From positions 1 to 64,000 of the forward strand of contig NZ_JASFYG010000007.1 in assembly GCF_030055435.1 (NCBI RefSeq): a DNA stretch of 64,000 nucleotides, written 5' to 3'. This document shows, one piece after another, positions 31,105-39,773 of this stretch. Numbering within the stretch: position 1 is the first letter of the stretch; every line of letters begins with the position of its first letter. The notes beneath the pieces were generated by a model. The model was not told where the DNA came from. It saw only the letters and a program-made list of their open reading frames with translations, and did not search any database. The DNA is from Methanothermobacter sp. GTDB taxonomy: Archaea > Methanobacteriota > Methanobacteria > Methanobacteriales > Methanothermobacteraceae. A program made the translations under genes and the position numbers.

Positions 31105-31171
31105 GTTTTGCGATGACATGGTTTTCCTGATCATTAAAGTCCGATGGGGCTGTGAAGAGGACCATTCAGTG
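31082..31171. repeat. 22-bp direct repeat at the 3' ends of two convergent genes
   Basis: CTGTGAAGAGGACCATTCAG followed by TG occurs exactly at 31082-31103, where it ends the membrane-protein gene, and again at 31150-31171, where it overlaps the last bases of the ferredoxin gene on the other strand. The two starts are 68 bases apart. Confidence 0.9.
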
Positions 31172-31546
31172 GTGTTTACTGATTTCCACTCTGAGAAGAC
31201 TGCTGGGGCATGCCTCAATACATGCCGGAATCAGAACTTCAGCATCAAGGCACAGGGCGCACTTGTCTGCCACCAGATCTTCAAATATTATGCATCCTTC
31301 AGGACAGGCCTCAAGGCAGAGTCTGCAGCCGACACACATTTCAGGGTCAATGACAGGAATATTATTTATTATCTTAACTGCACCAACCCTGCAGGCACTT
31401 AGACAGGGGGCGTTGCTACACTGTCTGCAGAATACAGGTTTTTCTGCGTATTTCATTTTTTTCTTACCATGAACCTGCTGGCAAGCCCTGACACAGAGGC
31501 CACAGCCTGAGCACATCAGCTCATTTTTAATTACTATTCCGCCCAT
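31166..31546 (-). CDS. Four-cluster ferredoxin, CooF/HycB-like electron carrier subunit
   Basis: The 126-residue protein has four cysteine groups: CSGCGLCVRACQQVHG, CRQCSNAPCLSACRVGA, CVGCRLCLEACPEGC, and CALC with a later CIEAC. This is the pattern of four-[4Fe-4S] electron-transfer subunits such as CooF, which carries electrons from CO dehydrogenase. It starts five bases after the stop of the broken cdhA on the same strand, which supports a CODH-linked role. With cdhA inactive its present partner is unclear. Its last codons lie in the 22-bp repeat. Confidence 0.85.
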   Translation of the reverse strand: MGGIVIKNELMCSGCGLCVRACQQVHGKKKMKYAEKPVFCRQCSNAPCLSACRVGAVKIINNIPVIDPEMCVGCRLCLEACPEGCIIFEDLVADKCALCLDAEVLIPACIEACPSSLLRVEISKHH

Positions 31547-31550
31547 GGGA

Positions 31551-33923
31551 TCACCTGATGATTGTGGGCTCCTTTACTGGCTCACGTGGTTTCCAGTTCT
31601 TTTCCCTCAGTATCTCCAGTATATCATCTTTATGCTTGTAGGGGATCTCCCTCTCATTCCTTACGAAGAGATCAATATCCGCAGGTAGATCGCCGTAATA
31701 TTTCAGGTGGAGGTCAATGTAGTTTTCAGGTGGAGGTCAACGTAGTTGCTGAGCTTCACCATTCGCCCTCGGGGTGTGTCGTTGGGTCTTATGCACATCT
31801 TTGAAGCCATAACCAGGCATTCGTTGATACTCTCCGCCGCGTAGGTCAGGTGGGGTGGGGCCGGTTCAGAGGTGACCATGCTGTCATCAGCCCTATCCCT
31901 TATTACCCTTGGGCGGGATTCACCCAGGTAAAGCCTGCGGTACTTTGATGCATGGGGGCCAAGAACTGCAGGTATGCCCCACCTGTTTGCACCTGTGACT
32001 ATTGCAAATGCCTTCTGTGACATGGCACCCCATCCTATCACACAGACACCTATCCTGTTGAGTATGTAATCTGCTATTTCAGCGGTGTTTCCTTTCATGG
32101 ATACCTTTGCAAATATGCTGGCTATCTTTATGGCGCTTCCAATGGCATGGGAGTTCCCGACACATGGGCCGAGGTTGAGAAGTCCTCCCCTATCGAAGTC
32201 TCCAGGGTATTTCTCATAGAGTGTTCTGCCCTCGTCATCAGGTGTGAGGGTATATCCATGGCCGCACATCCTGCTGCAAGTACTAGATAGCCCCTTTTGA
32301 GGAACTCCTCTGCGATTATCTGCGCATCCCTTTCACCTGAGGGGTAGTTGGAGCATCCTGCCAGTGATATGACACCGGGTATATCACCAAACACTATCGG
32401 GGCACCCATCCTCCTTATCTCTATATCCTGTATCGGCCCCCTGCCTGCCCTTATGAAGAATCTTTCAGGGGTTTCTCCGCGTGATTCTCCTATGATATCT
32501 AGGATGGGCACTCCCATAGGGCACACCTCCATGCACCGACCGCAGCCACTGCAGCTTTCATAGAGGGTCCTCATGGCGCGTAAGTCACCCTTCTTTGCCT
32601 CATCTATTGCCTCCATGATGGGCAGCATTGCCGGGCAGACACGGTTGCATTCCCCACATAGTTCACAGTATCCCAGTACTGAATTTAGGTCAAGATCTTC
32701 CTGTCTTCCTGGTTTCCTGGCTGGCGTGCAGTTTGAATCACAGGGTGAGCACCTCACACAGTTCACCCTGAAACGGTCTGATGTTTTGGGGTCCCTGCCA
32801 CGGGTAAGCTGAAGTGCAAGGTTCACAGCAACATGGCAACCTTTTTTTCATCCTTTATAAGAACTCCCGGTATTTTCTCCTGCATTATCCTGTTTATTAT
32901 CCTGTAGGGGTTCTCTCCAGTCATGTCCTCAAGGCCCATACTGCACTTGTCACTTGTTGCAACCACAACCATCCCCATCTCACTGCACACATCATATACA
33001 TCTGAGCGTATACACTGTTCATCCAGTACAACCACATCTGGAATTCCTGATCTGAGGAAGGTGAGCTGCCTTGATATGGGCCCAACTATCTTCGATGATT
33101 TTGAGTACCTGCCCATCTCCATGGCTGTGCAGCAGAGGCCACAGATCTCGATTTCCTCCTCAACACCGATATTCTCTGCGTAGTCTATTATCTCAGCTGA
33201 GGGCGCTATGTTGTGCCCTATGCAAAGTATTACCGGTTTTTCACTGTCTATAACGTCCATTCCAATTTCCAGCATGTGCGTATCTGCTTTGCCTGTGGGG
33301 AGGCCATAATGGTTTATCTGTGCTATCTCGGCCACTTCAAGGGCCATGATATCCAACATGCCGGCATGGAGGGCCTTTGACTCGAAATCGGTTACATCAG
33401 CCTCCTGACCGGTATGAACTGAGGCCATGAGATTTGTGAGCTCCCTTTCTATGTATGTCATTATCCTGTCGAGGTCCTCTGGTGTTTCAGGATCTATACC
33501 GGTTACTGTGGTGGATATTGGTGTCTTTATGTCTATTGAACTATCATAATGGAGTTCTGATGTGGGGTTTTTCTCGATAAGGGTTTCCACGAGGTCCCTT
33601 GCGTGGGCTGCATGTGCTGATGCACCTATAACTGCAGTTGATAGGGTCTCCCTTGCCTGCTGTTTCTCGAGGTTTATACCGCAGGCTCCCCTCTTACCCA
33701 GAAGGTCACATTTGCCGTAGCTGCACATGCAGCATAGGTCACAGAGGGGTGCATAGAATGGCTTGAAATGGGATAGGAGATTGAGGTCCCATTTTCTAAG
33801 CTCATTGTAATCCATAGACGCCCTCTTGCTCTCGCATGATTTTCTTTTGAGGTATTCGTCAATTTCACCGAATTCAAGGTGAAGTCCCTTAACATTTATT
33901 GTATCCTTTGATGCTCTTGGCAT
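31551..33923 (-). pseudogene. cdhA: Broken CO dehydrogenase alpha subunit (second cdhA copy)
   Basis: CdhA is the Ni-Fe CO dehydrogenase subunit of the acetyl-CoA decarbonylase/synthase complex. Almost the whole length (about 780 codons) is recognisable: the N-terminal cluster motif CDLCCMCSYGKCDLLGKRGA, two ferredoxin-like motifs (CELCGECNRVCP and CSGCGRCMEVCP), and [20 protein letters not shown] towards the end. It is broken three times: a one-base loss in the T7 run at 32842-32848, a frameshift near 32249-32256, and a 23-bp tandem duplication at 31702-31747. After the last, the original frame continues YYGDLPADIDLFVRNERE to the stop at 31551. GGTGA before the ATG at 33923 sets the start. 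Confidence 0.9.
31702..31747. repeat. 23-bp tandem duplication inside cdhA
   Basis: Copies at 31702-31724 and 31725-31747 read TTCAGGTGGAGGTCAA, then T or C, then GTAGTT, with one mismatch. Removing one copy restores the reading frame [14 protein letters not shown] of cdhA, so the duplication is a clear inactivating event. Confidence 0.95.
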
Positions 33924-34004
33924 GCTGTCACCATATGCCATCAACTATAAATATCATTATTAATCATTATAATTGTAAAGGCAGTATTTAAATGTTGTGA
34001 AAGC
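33924..34004. promoter_or_regulatory. Divergent promoter region between cdhA remnant and cdhB
   Basis: This AT-rich spacer contains ATTATAATTG at 33966-33975 and CTATAAATAT at 33945-33954, readable as TATA boxes towards the cdhA remnant, and TATTTAAAT at about 33984-33992 towards cdhB. The last lies close to the cdhB ATG, so its use is uncertain. Confidence 0.35.
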
Positions 34005-34514
34005 ATGACCGCATGGAACCCAGCTTTAACATCAATAAGGAATGCAACCGTCATGCCACCAGAAATGGTTGCATTGACAATAAAAAAATCTGAAAGACCA
34101 CTCATGGTGGTGGGGTCACTGGTAAATGACCTTCCCCATGATATACTGGACAGGATAGTTAAAATAATAAAAAAAGGGAAAATGGAGGTTGCTCTAACAG
34201 GAGGGTCCAGTCTCAGGATAAATGAACTGAGAAGGAAAAACATAATAGGGGTAATCGAACTTGTAAACAACCTCAAAAATCCTGACTGGGAGGGCTTCGA
34301 TGGAAATGGCAATTATGACCTTGTATGCTTCATAGGTGTTCCCTATTACATAGGTTCACAGGGTCTCTCAACCCTCAAGGCCTTTGCACCCCACCTTAAA
34401 ACAGTGACCCTCTGCAGGTACATGCATCCAAATGCAGACATCTCATACCCCAGCATGAAATACACAGAATGGCTCAGATGGCTCGATAAACTCATAGTTG
34501 CCCTAGAGCAGTAG
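34005..34514 (+). CDS. cdhB: CO dehydrogenase/acetyl-CoA synthase epsilon subunit
   Basis: CdhB is the small partner of CdhA in the alpha2-epsilon2 CO dehydrogenase component; its fold binds FAD-like ligands and may aid electron entry. The 169-residue sequence is complete: PPEMVALTIKKSERPLMVVG, ALTGGSSLRINELRRKNIIG, and YDLVCFIGVPYYIGSQGLST near the end, with HPNADISYPSM. It is divergent from the broken cdhA instead of following it as in a standard cdhABCDE operon. Its partner here is defective, so it may serve the main ACDS complex or be losing function. The ribosome site is poor. Confidence 0.92.
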   Translation: MTAWNPALTSIRNATVMPPEMVALTIKKSERPLMVVGSLVNDLPHDILDRIVKIIKKGKMEVALTGGSSLRINELRRKNIIGVIELVNNLKNPDWEGFDGNGNYDLVCFIGVPYYIGSQGLSTLKAFAPHLKTVTLCRYMHPNADISYPSMKYTEWLRWLDKLIVALEQ

Positions 34515-34569
34515 GTCATGAAAAATTAGATGGCAGGGTCTGATATTGCAGCCGGGTCATGAAAAATTA
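34514..34569. repeat. 15-bp direct repeat downstream of cdhB
   Basis: GGTCATGAAAAATTA occurs exactly at 34514-34528, beginning at the cdhB stop, and at 34555-34569. The starts are 41 bases apart in the spacer convergent with sucC. Confidence 0.8.
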
Positions 34570-34578
34570 AATATTCTT

Positions 34579-35679
34579 TCAGAGGGCCTTTGATATTTCA
34601 ACAGCCTTCTCAGCGGCCCTCTCAAGGGAGGTCTCAAAGGGAATCCCTGCATCCTTGAGTATCCTCTGACCCTCCTCCTCATTGGTTCCTGTGAGCCTTA
34701 TTACAAGGGGCACATCCCTCTCGGCATCCTTCAGGGCATTCACAACACCCCTTGCAACATCATCTGCCCTTGTTATACCGCCAAGCACATTCAGGAACAC
34801 CACCTTCACATCATGGTGGGATATTACAAGGTTTATGGCCCTTCTTATGATGTCCTCTGAGGCACCACCACCTATATCAAGGAAGGTGGCGGGTTCACCC
34901 CCCTTCAGTTTTATGAGGTCCATGGCTGTGAGTGTCAGACCTGCACCGTTCCCTATCACTGCAATGTCCCCCTCAAGTTTAACAAAGGCGAACTCCTCTG
35001 GTTCATACTCATCCAGTTCCATGAATTCACGGTGACGGTAGATGGAGTCATCATCCACCTCAAGCTTTGCATCTGCTGCAATAACATCATCACCTGAAAG
35101 TACAAGGGGGTTTATCTCAGCAAGCCTCGCATCGTACTTCTTGAAGAGATGGTAGAGCTTCCATATCACAGCCCCCACCTTCGGTATGAGTTCACTTTCA
35201 AGGCCCATCTTCCTTGCTATCTCCCTTGCCTCATAGGGGAGAAACTCATCAAGAGGGTTTACATGGTAACGCACTATCTTCTCAGGGGATTCTGCTGCAA
35301 GTTCCTCAATATCAACTCCCCCCTCACTGCTTGCCATTATAAGGGGCATCCTGGCTGCCCTATCAATAACTACACTCACATAGAATTCCCTGTCGATGGG
35401 GATCTTCCTTTCAACCAGGACAGATTTAACCTCCTCTCCCTTAACCCGGGATGCAAGTAGATCAGCAGCAACATCAGCTGCAGCTTCTGGTGTTGCAAAT
35501 CTTATACCCCCCGCCTTTCCCCGGCCACCTGTGAGGACCTGTGCCTTGATGGCAACCTCCGAGCCCATGCTCTCAGCGACCTCAGATGCCTCCTGGGGGG
35601 TCCTGGCGACGGATCCCTCAGGGACGGGTATGCCCTCATTTCTGAATATTTCCTTGGCGCTGTACTCATAAAACTTCAT
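34579..35679 (-). CDS. sucC: Succinyl-CoA synthetase beta subunit
   Basis: This is the ATP-grasp subunit that, with SucD (not in the window), forms succinyl-CoA. It begins MKFYEYSAKEIFRNEGIPVP, has KAQVLTGGRGKAGGIRFA in the nucleotide site, EINPLVL in the grasp and GNGAGLTLTAMDLIKLKGG in the ligase domain. At 366 residues it is full length. Its ATG overlaps the korC stop (ATGA), so it is the last gene of the kor operon, which makes 2-oxoglutarate from succinyl-CoA in the incomplete reductive citric acid cycle. Confidence 0.96.
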   Translation of the reverse strand: MKFYEYSAKEIFRNEGIPVPEGSVARTPQEASEVAESMGSEVAIKAQVLTGGRGKAGGIRFATPEAAADVAADLLASRVKGEEVKSVLVERKIPIDREFYVSVVIDRAARMPLIMASSEGGVDIEELAAESPEKIVRYHVNPLDEFLPYEAREIARKMGLESELIPKVGAVIWKLYHLFKKYDARLAEINPLVLSGDDVIAADAKLEVDDDSIYRHREFMELDEYEPEEFAFVKLEGDIAVIGNGAGLTLTAMDLIKLKGGEPATFLDIGGGASEDIIRRAINLVISHHDVKVVFLNVLGGITRADDVARGVVNALKDAERDVPLVIRLTGTNEEEGQRILKDAGIPFETSLERAAEKAVEISKAL

Positions 35680-36245
35680 TTCTGTCCCTCCATGATAAGT
35701 TCACGACCTGCCTGGAATGCCATGATGTTCTTTTCCTCAGTACCCGGAGGCACACTGCTCTTTATGGCCTCCTCAGCGGCCCTGACACTTACAACTCCAG
35801 TGGCCTCTGTGAGGGCCCCTATCATCACCATATTGGCCACGATGGTTATACCGACCTTCTCCTCGGCTGTCCTGGTGGCAGGCGCACGGAAGTAATTGAT
35901 GTTTCTCTTCTCCACAAAGTCCCGGATTTCATCCTCAATTACCATGTCCGGGTCGACAATGAGGGTTCCACCGGATTTGAGATCGTCCATGTAGGTCAGA
36001 AGTGCCTGGTGTGACATTGCAACGAGTATATCAGGGCTCTGGACCTTGGGGTAGTCTATCTCCTCGTCACTTATAACAACCTCTGCCCTTGAGGCACCAC
36101 CCCTTGCCTCTGGTCCATAGGACTGGGTCTGTACAGCGTAAAGGCCATCATATAAACTTGCAGCTTTACCCAGAACGATTCCGGCAAGTATAACACCCTG
36201 ACCACCGAATCCAGCAATTCTGATTTCCTTCCTCACTTCAATCAT
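35676..36245 (-). CDS. korC: 2-oxoglutarate:ferredoxin oxidoreductase, gamma subunit
   Basis: The gamma domain of 2-oxoacid:ferredoxin oxidoreductases is shown by IRIAGFGGQGVILAGIVLGK at the N-terminus and AVQTQSYGPEARGGASRAEV (positions about 38-57). The protein has 189 residues. It overlaps korB by eight bases at its start and sucC by four at its end. The enzyme fixes CO2 onto succinyl-CoA using reduced ferredoxin. Confidence 0.95.
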   Translation of the reverse strand: MIEVRKEIRIAGFGGQGVILAGIVLGKAASLYDGLYAVQTQSYGPEARGGASRAEVVISDEEIDYPKVQSPDILVAMSHQALLTYMDDLKSGGTLIVDPDMVIEDEIRDFVEKRNINYFRAPATRTAEEKVGITIVANMVMIGALTEATGVVSVRAAEEAIKSSVPPGTEEKNIMAFQAGRELIMEGQK

Positions 36246-37095
36246 CTCTGTAGGCTGATTTGATTATATCAATTTTTCCGGATTTCTCTTTAATCATCTC
36301 ATAGATCCTGTCACATAGTTCAGGGCGCGGTGCATCAGCAAATTCACCGATGATGAGTTTTCCCTCGACCTCTTCGGGATCCATTTTGAGGGCCTTCCGC
36401 CGGTTGATACTGTTCTCCTTCATGAATTTCATCATCTCAACCGGGGACCGCATCCGGTTCTTTCTCCCGAAGTAGGTTGGACACTGTGAAACGGCCTCTA
36501 TGAACGAGAAACCCCTGTTCTTGAGTCCCTTCTTTATGGAGTTTGCAAGCTGCAGGGGGTGGGCGGCTGTCCATCTTGCAACGTAACTTGCACCGGCGGC
36601 CTTGACGAGTTCAGAAAGATCAAATGGTTCCTCAAGTGCACCGTATGGTGCCGTGGTACCGAAACTCCCCTCAGGGGATGTGGGGCTTATCTGCCCCCCG
36701 GTCATCCCGTATATGCTGTTGTTTATGCAGATAACTGTTAGGTCAATATTCTTTCTTGCCCCATGTATGAGATGGTTTCCACCGATGGCTGCGGCGTCAC
36801 CATCCCCGGTGAACACCACAACATTCAGGGAGGGGTTGGCAAGTTTGAGCCCGCTTGCGAAAGCTATGGGCCGCCCATGGGTTGTGTGGAGCGAATCGCA
36901 TTTAACATAACCAGGGATCCTTGATGAGCAGCCTATACCTGAAACCATTGCAATGCTGTCAAAGTCAACTCCGGCCATCTCCATGCCCTTAAAGAAGGTG
37001 TTGAGCACTATACCGTTACCGCAGCCTGCACAGAATATGTGGGGGAGTCTATCCCTCCTAAGGTACTTGAGGTATGGGTTTTCCTTTACATTCAT
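36238..37095 (-). CDS. korB: 2-oxoglutarate:ferredoxin oxidoreductase, beta (TPP) subunit
   Basis: The thiamine diphosphate subunit has FCAGCGNGIVLNTFFKGMEM at about 21, the TPP motif GDGDAAAIGGNHLIHGARKN and the metal-side NNSIYGMTGGQISPTSP. It is 285 residues long. A 62-base gap to korA is the largest in the operon and includes a GGAG ribosome site; ATATAA in the gap could be a weak internal promoter. Confidence 0.95.
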   Translation of the reverse strand: MNVKENPYLKYLRRDRLPHIFCAGCGNGIVLNTFFKGMEMAGVDFDSIAMVSGIGCSSRIPGYVKCDSLHTTHGRPIAFASGLKLANPSLNVVVFTGDGDAAAIGGNHLIHGARKNIDLTVICINNSIYGMTGGQISPTSPEGSFGTTAPYGALEEPFDLSELVKAAGASYVARWTAAHPLQLANSIKKGLKNRGFSFIEAVSQCPTYFGRKNRMRSPVEMMKFMKENSINRRKALKMDPEEVEGKLIIGEFADAPRPELCDRIYEMIKEKSGKIDIIKSAYRDD

Positions 37096-37157
37096 CTGGA
37101 CACTCCTTCATTTCATCTTATATGGTGTGTGTTTCTTACAGTCAACGGGGCACCCCC

Positions 37158-38291
37158 TCATTTCATCCCCAGAATCTTGTTTAGGATCTCATCGGGGTGG
37201 TGGATCTCACCACCAATCTTTGGAAGCAGTTCCACCTCGGCCATGCCTGAGGCAACTCTCTGAACCTCATAGAACATCTGCCCCAGGTTCATTTCGACAA
37301 CCAGAAGCTTCCTTGATGACTCAGCTGCTTTCCGGATTTCAGTCTCAGGGAACGGCCATGGTGTGTTTATCTTGATGTAACCCGCCTTCACACCCTCGGA
37401 CCTGGCCATCTTAACTGCGGTTGCAACTGAACGTGAGGGTGCGCCGTATGAGATGACCGTTATGTCTGCATCATCGGTGTACTCACCCTTAACATCTACT
37501 ATCTTATCTCTGTGGTTCAGTATCTTGTCACAGAGTCTCTTCACGAGTTTCTCGTGGCCCTCAGGGTTTGAAGCATCAGGGTATCCCCTCTCATCATGGG
37601 TGAGTCCTGTCACAGGTATCCTGTACCCATCCCCAAAGGCTGGCATCTCAGGGATGAAGTCTCCCTGTGGTTTGAATGGGATGAACTCACCGGGGGGACT
37701 TTTGGGTGACTTTCTCTTTCTGATCTCCACTCTCTCGGGTATGGTTATCTTCTCCCTCATATGACCAACTATTTCGTCGCTGAGGACCACCACAGGCACC
37801 CGGTATTCCTCTGCAAGGTTGAATGCCCTCACAGTGAAATCGAAGCACTCCTGCACAGAGGATGGTGAGAGGGCTATTATTTCATAGTCCCCATGTGAAC
37901 CCCATCGTGCCTGCATCATATCACTCTGTGATGCCATTGTTGGCTGTCCGGTTGAAGGTGAACCCCTCTGGACATCCACAATCACGAGTGGGGTTTCTGT
38001 CATGGCAGCGTAGCCGATATGCTCCTGCATGAGGGAAAAACCAGGCCCTGAAGTGGCGGTCATTCCCTTAACACCACCCCACACAGCACCTATAACTGCC
38101 CCGAGGGCACTGATCTCATCTTCCATCTGAACAAAGACTCCGCCTTCCCTTGGAAGAAGAACTGCAATCTCCTCAGCTATCTCTGTGGATGGTGTAATGG
38201 GGTAACCTGCAAAGAACCTGCAGCCGGCACTTATGGCACCACGGGCGCAGGCATCATTTCCCTGAATAAAGTACTCCTCAGTCATCGTCAT
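37158..38291 (-). CDS. korA: 2-oxoglutarate:ferredoxin oxidoreductase, alpha subunit
   Basis: The protein starts MTMTEEYFIQGNDACARGAI and has the domain I signature AGYPITPSTEIAEEIA and the SGPGFSLMQEHIGYAAMTET loop. The Kor-type IQRGSPSTG-like element (here VQRGSPSTGQPT) marks the 2-oxoglutarate class. It is 377 residues long. It overlaps korD by 14 bases; a second ATG two codons in is an equally possible start. Confidence 0.94.
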   Translation of the reverse strand: MTMTEEYFIQGNDACARGAISAGCRFFAGYPITPSTEIAEEIAVLLPREGGVFVQMEDEISALGAVIGAVWGGVKGMTATSGPGFSLMQEHIGYAAMTETPLVIVDVQRGSPSTGQPTMASQSDMMQARWGSHGDYEIIALSPSSVQECFDFTVRAFNLAEEYRVPVVVLSDEIVGHMREKITIPERVEIRKRKSPKSPPGEFIPFKPQGDFIPEMPAFGDGYRIPVTGLTHDERGYPDASNPEGHEKLVKRLCDKILNHRDKIVDVKGEYTDDADITVISYGAPSRSVATAVKMARSEGVKAGYIKINTPWPFPETEIRKAAESSRKLLVVEMNLGQMFYEVQRVASGMAEVELLPKIGGEIHHPDEILNKILGMK

Positions 38292-38481
38292 ACACCACTA
38301 TCGCCTGATCAGGACAGATGAGCATGCATAGCTTGCATCCCGTACATTTATCCAGATTTTTAGGGATGGGTTCATGCACGCCCTTTCTGTTGAGTTTCTC
38401 CGACCTGACATAAACCCCTTCAGGGCAGAACTCCCTGCATATGTCACATCCCTTACAGAGATCTGAATTTATCTTTATCAT
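38278..38481 (-). CDS. korD: 2-oxoglutarate:ferredoxin oxidoreductase, delta (ferredoxin) subunit
   Basis: This small 67-residue protein has two [4Fe-4S] motifs, CKGCDICREFCPEGVYV and CTGCKLCMLICPDQAIVV, the standard delta subunit carrying electrons to the alpha/beta core. It is the first gene of the korDABC-sucC operon. The upstream spacer contains ATTTAAAT (minus strand), a plausible TATA element. Confidence 0.94.
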   Translation of the reverse strand: MIKINSDLCKGCDICREFCPEGVYVRSEKLNRKGVHEPIPKNLDKCTGCKLCMLICPDQAIVVYDDD

Positions 38482-38578
38482 GGTAATCTTCCATCAAGGT
38501 TCTTATCATAGCTTTAATTTAGGAATTTAAATAATTAATCAAGACAGATTTTTGGGTAGTCACCGTGGATATGATGTC

Positions 38579-38659
38579 TCCTTCACATACATGAGGGTAA
38601 CCTCCGCAGTTGGGTTCAGATTCCCAGACTTTACAATCAATCCTTCACATACATGAGGG
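38579..38659. repeat. 19-bp direct repeat at the 3' end of mptD
   Basis: TCCTTCACATACATGAGGG occurs at 38641-38659, where it encodes the end of MptD, and exactly again at 38579-38597, downstream in the spacer. The starts are 62 bases apart. Confidence 0.88.
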
Positions 38660-39002
38660 GATATCTCAGTTCATCAAGGTACTCGAGGCAGACAGTAATC
38701 CTTGATGAACCATATTCCACCGTTAACCTCACCCTTAGCATTTCCCCTGTGAGAGAGGCATAACCGAATTCTCCAGCAGCCTCCCTTACCATATCCCTGT
38801 CTATATGGACCTCCGCATCCTTGATTGCTGGCTGAAGCTTTATGGATTCTGCAATTGCACCCTCAAGGCCGTCAACGGTTTCAAGGTTAACAGGGGTTCC
38901 GACGAACTGGTGGAAAAGGGCACCCATACTTATGCCACCCTCAAATATGGCTCTTTCCCGGTCTGATAGATTTGAAAAGTACTCTTCTCCCGGTTCTATC
39001 AT
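38637..39002 (-). CDS. mptD: Archaeal dihydroneopterin aldolase (MptD)
   Basis: MptD cleaves 7,8-dihydroneopterin to 6-hydroxymethyl-dihydropterin in the pathway to tetrahydromethanopterin. The short protein matches the family through LSDRERAIFEGGISMGALFH, followed by QFVGTPVNLETVDGLEGAI and YLDELRYPLMYVKD at the C-terminus. I chose the ATG at 39002 (MIEPGEEYF, 121 residues) because AGGTG lies seven bases upstream; a frame starting at 39020 overlaps the sortase stop. GTP cyclohydrolase III of the same window makes a GTP-derived intermediate of a different branch (flavin/F420). Confidence 0.82.
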   Translation of the reverse strand: MIEPGEEYFSNLSDRERAIFEGGISMGALFHQFVGTPVNLETVDGLEGAIAESIKLQPAIKDAEVHIDRDMVREAAGEFGYASLTGEMLRVRLTVEYGSSRITVCLEYLDELRYPLMYVKD

Positions 39003-39019
39003 TTTAAACACCTGATTCA

Positions 39020-39754
39020 CTACAGTCCAAATATTGAGTTAAATTCAATGAGCTTCTCTGATATGAATTCTGGCGGAATAGGGAATATGTAAGCCAGCAA
39101 CAGAAAGAGTGTGAGGCTTATTACCGCTGCAAGGAGAAGCCTCCTATCTTCATAAACAGGATAGAGTCTGGTGATCAAAAGACCTCCCCCAAGGAATCCA
39201 AGTATTATGAAGAGCGAATAGTACCTCTTGGGGTTCTCCACCTTGAGATTTCTCTGGTAGGGCTCCATATCCTCAAGCTGACACTCCACTATCAGCCTCT
39301 CCCTTGTTGATCCAAGGGGGTGGCATGTGATGAGAAATAGCCTCGCCCCCTGATTCACTGGGATCTGGTAGGATGCTGGTACGATGAATGATCGATTAAC
39401 CCTGTAACTCGCAAGGCCAACACCTGGCCAGTTAAGACGAACCTCATCCCCTGGCTTCAACTTATCAAGCTTCAGGAAGGGTGAACCGTAGAGTGTCCTG
39501 TGCCCGAAGAGTATGACGGTTCTGTTACCAGGGGGATAGGACATGGGTTCATGGTAGACTCCATAGAAAACGGATCGGTTGTTGATGGTCTCCTGGAGGT
39601 TAATGGATGGTATCTCAATTACCGGCGCCCTGATGTCAGGGTTCTGAACAATTACCTGTGAGGAGTAGAAACTCACCTCAAGAAGGGCGTAGAGTGACAC
39701 TATGAACATGCCTGCAATTATAAGAAAAGTTGCCAGCCTCATGAATGTCCCCAT
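39020..39754 (-). CDS. Archaeal sortase (transpeptidase)
   Basis: A sortase domain with the catalytic His in ILFGHRTLYGSPFLKLDKL (H85), Cys in LFLITCHPLGSTRERLIVE (C144) and Arg (R153) is followed by two C-terminal membrane helices; one N-terminal helix (residues 6-25) also anchors it. Sortases cut a C-terminal sorting signal and link the protein to a cell-surface acceptor. The adjacent upstream gene encodes a secreted protein with a TGAP-type sorting tail. A second ATG four codons in, preceded by GGGG, is an alternative start. The acceptor in a pseudomurein wall is unknown. Confidence 0.9.
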   Translation of the reverse strand: MGTFMRLATFLIIAGMFIVSLYALLEVSFYSSQVIVQNPDIRAPVIEIPSINLQETINNRSVFYGVYHEPMSYPPGNRTVILFGHRTLYGSPFLKLDKLKPGDEVRLNWPGVGLASYRVNRSFIVPASYQIPVNQGARLFLITCHPLGSTRERLIVECQLEDMEPYQRNLKVENPKRYYSLFIILGFLGGGLLITRLYPVYEDRRLLLAAVISLTLFLLLAYIFPIPPEFISEKLIEFNSIFGL

Positions 39755-39773
39755 AAAAAATTAAGGTGGATGA

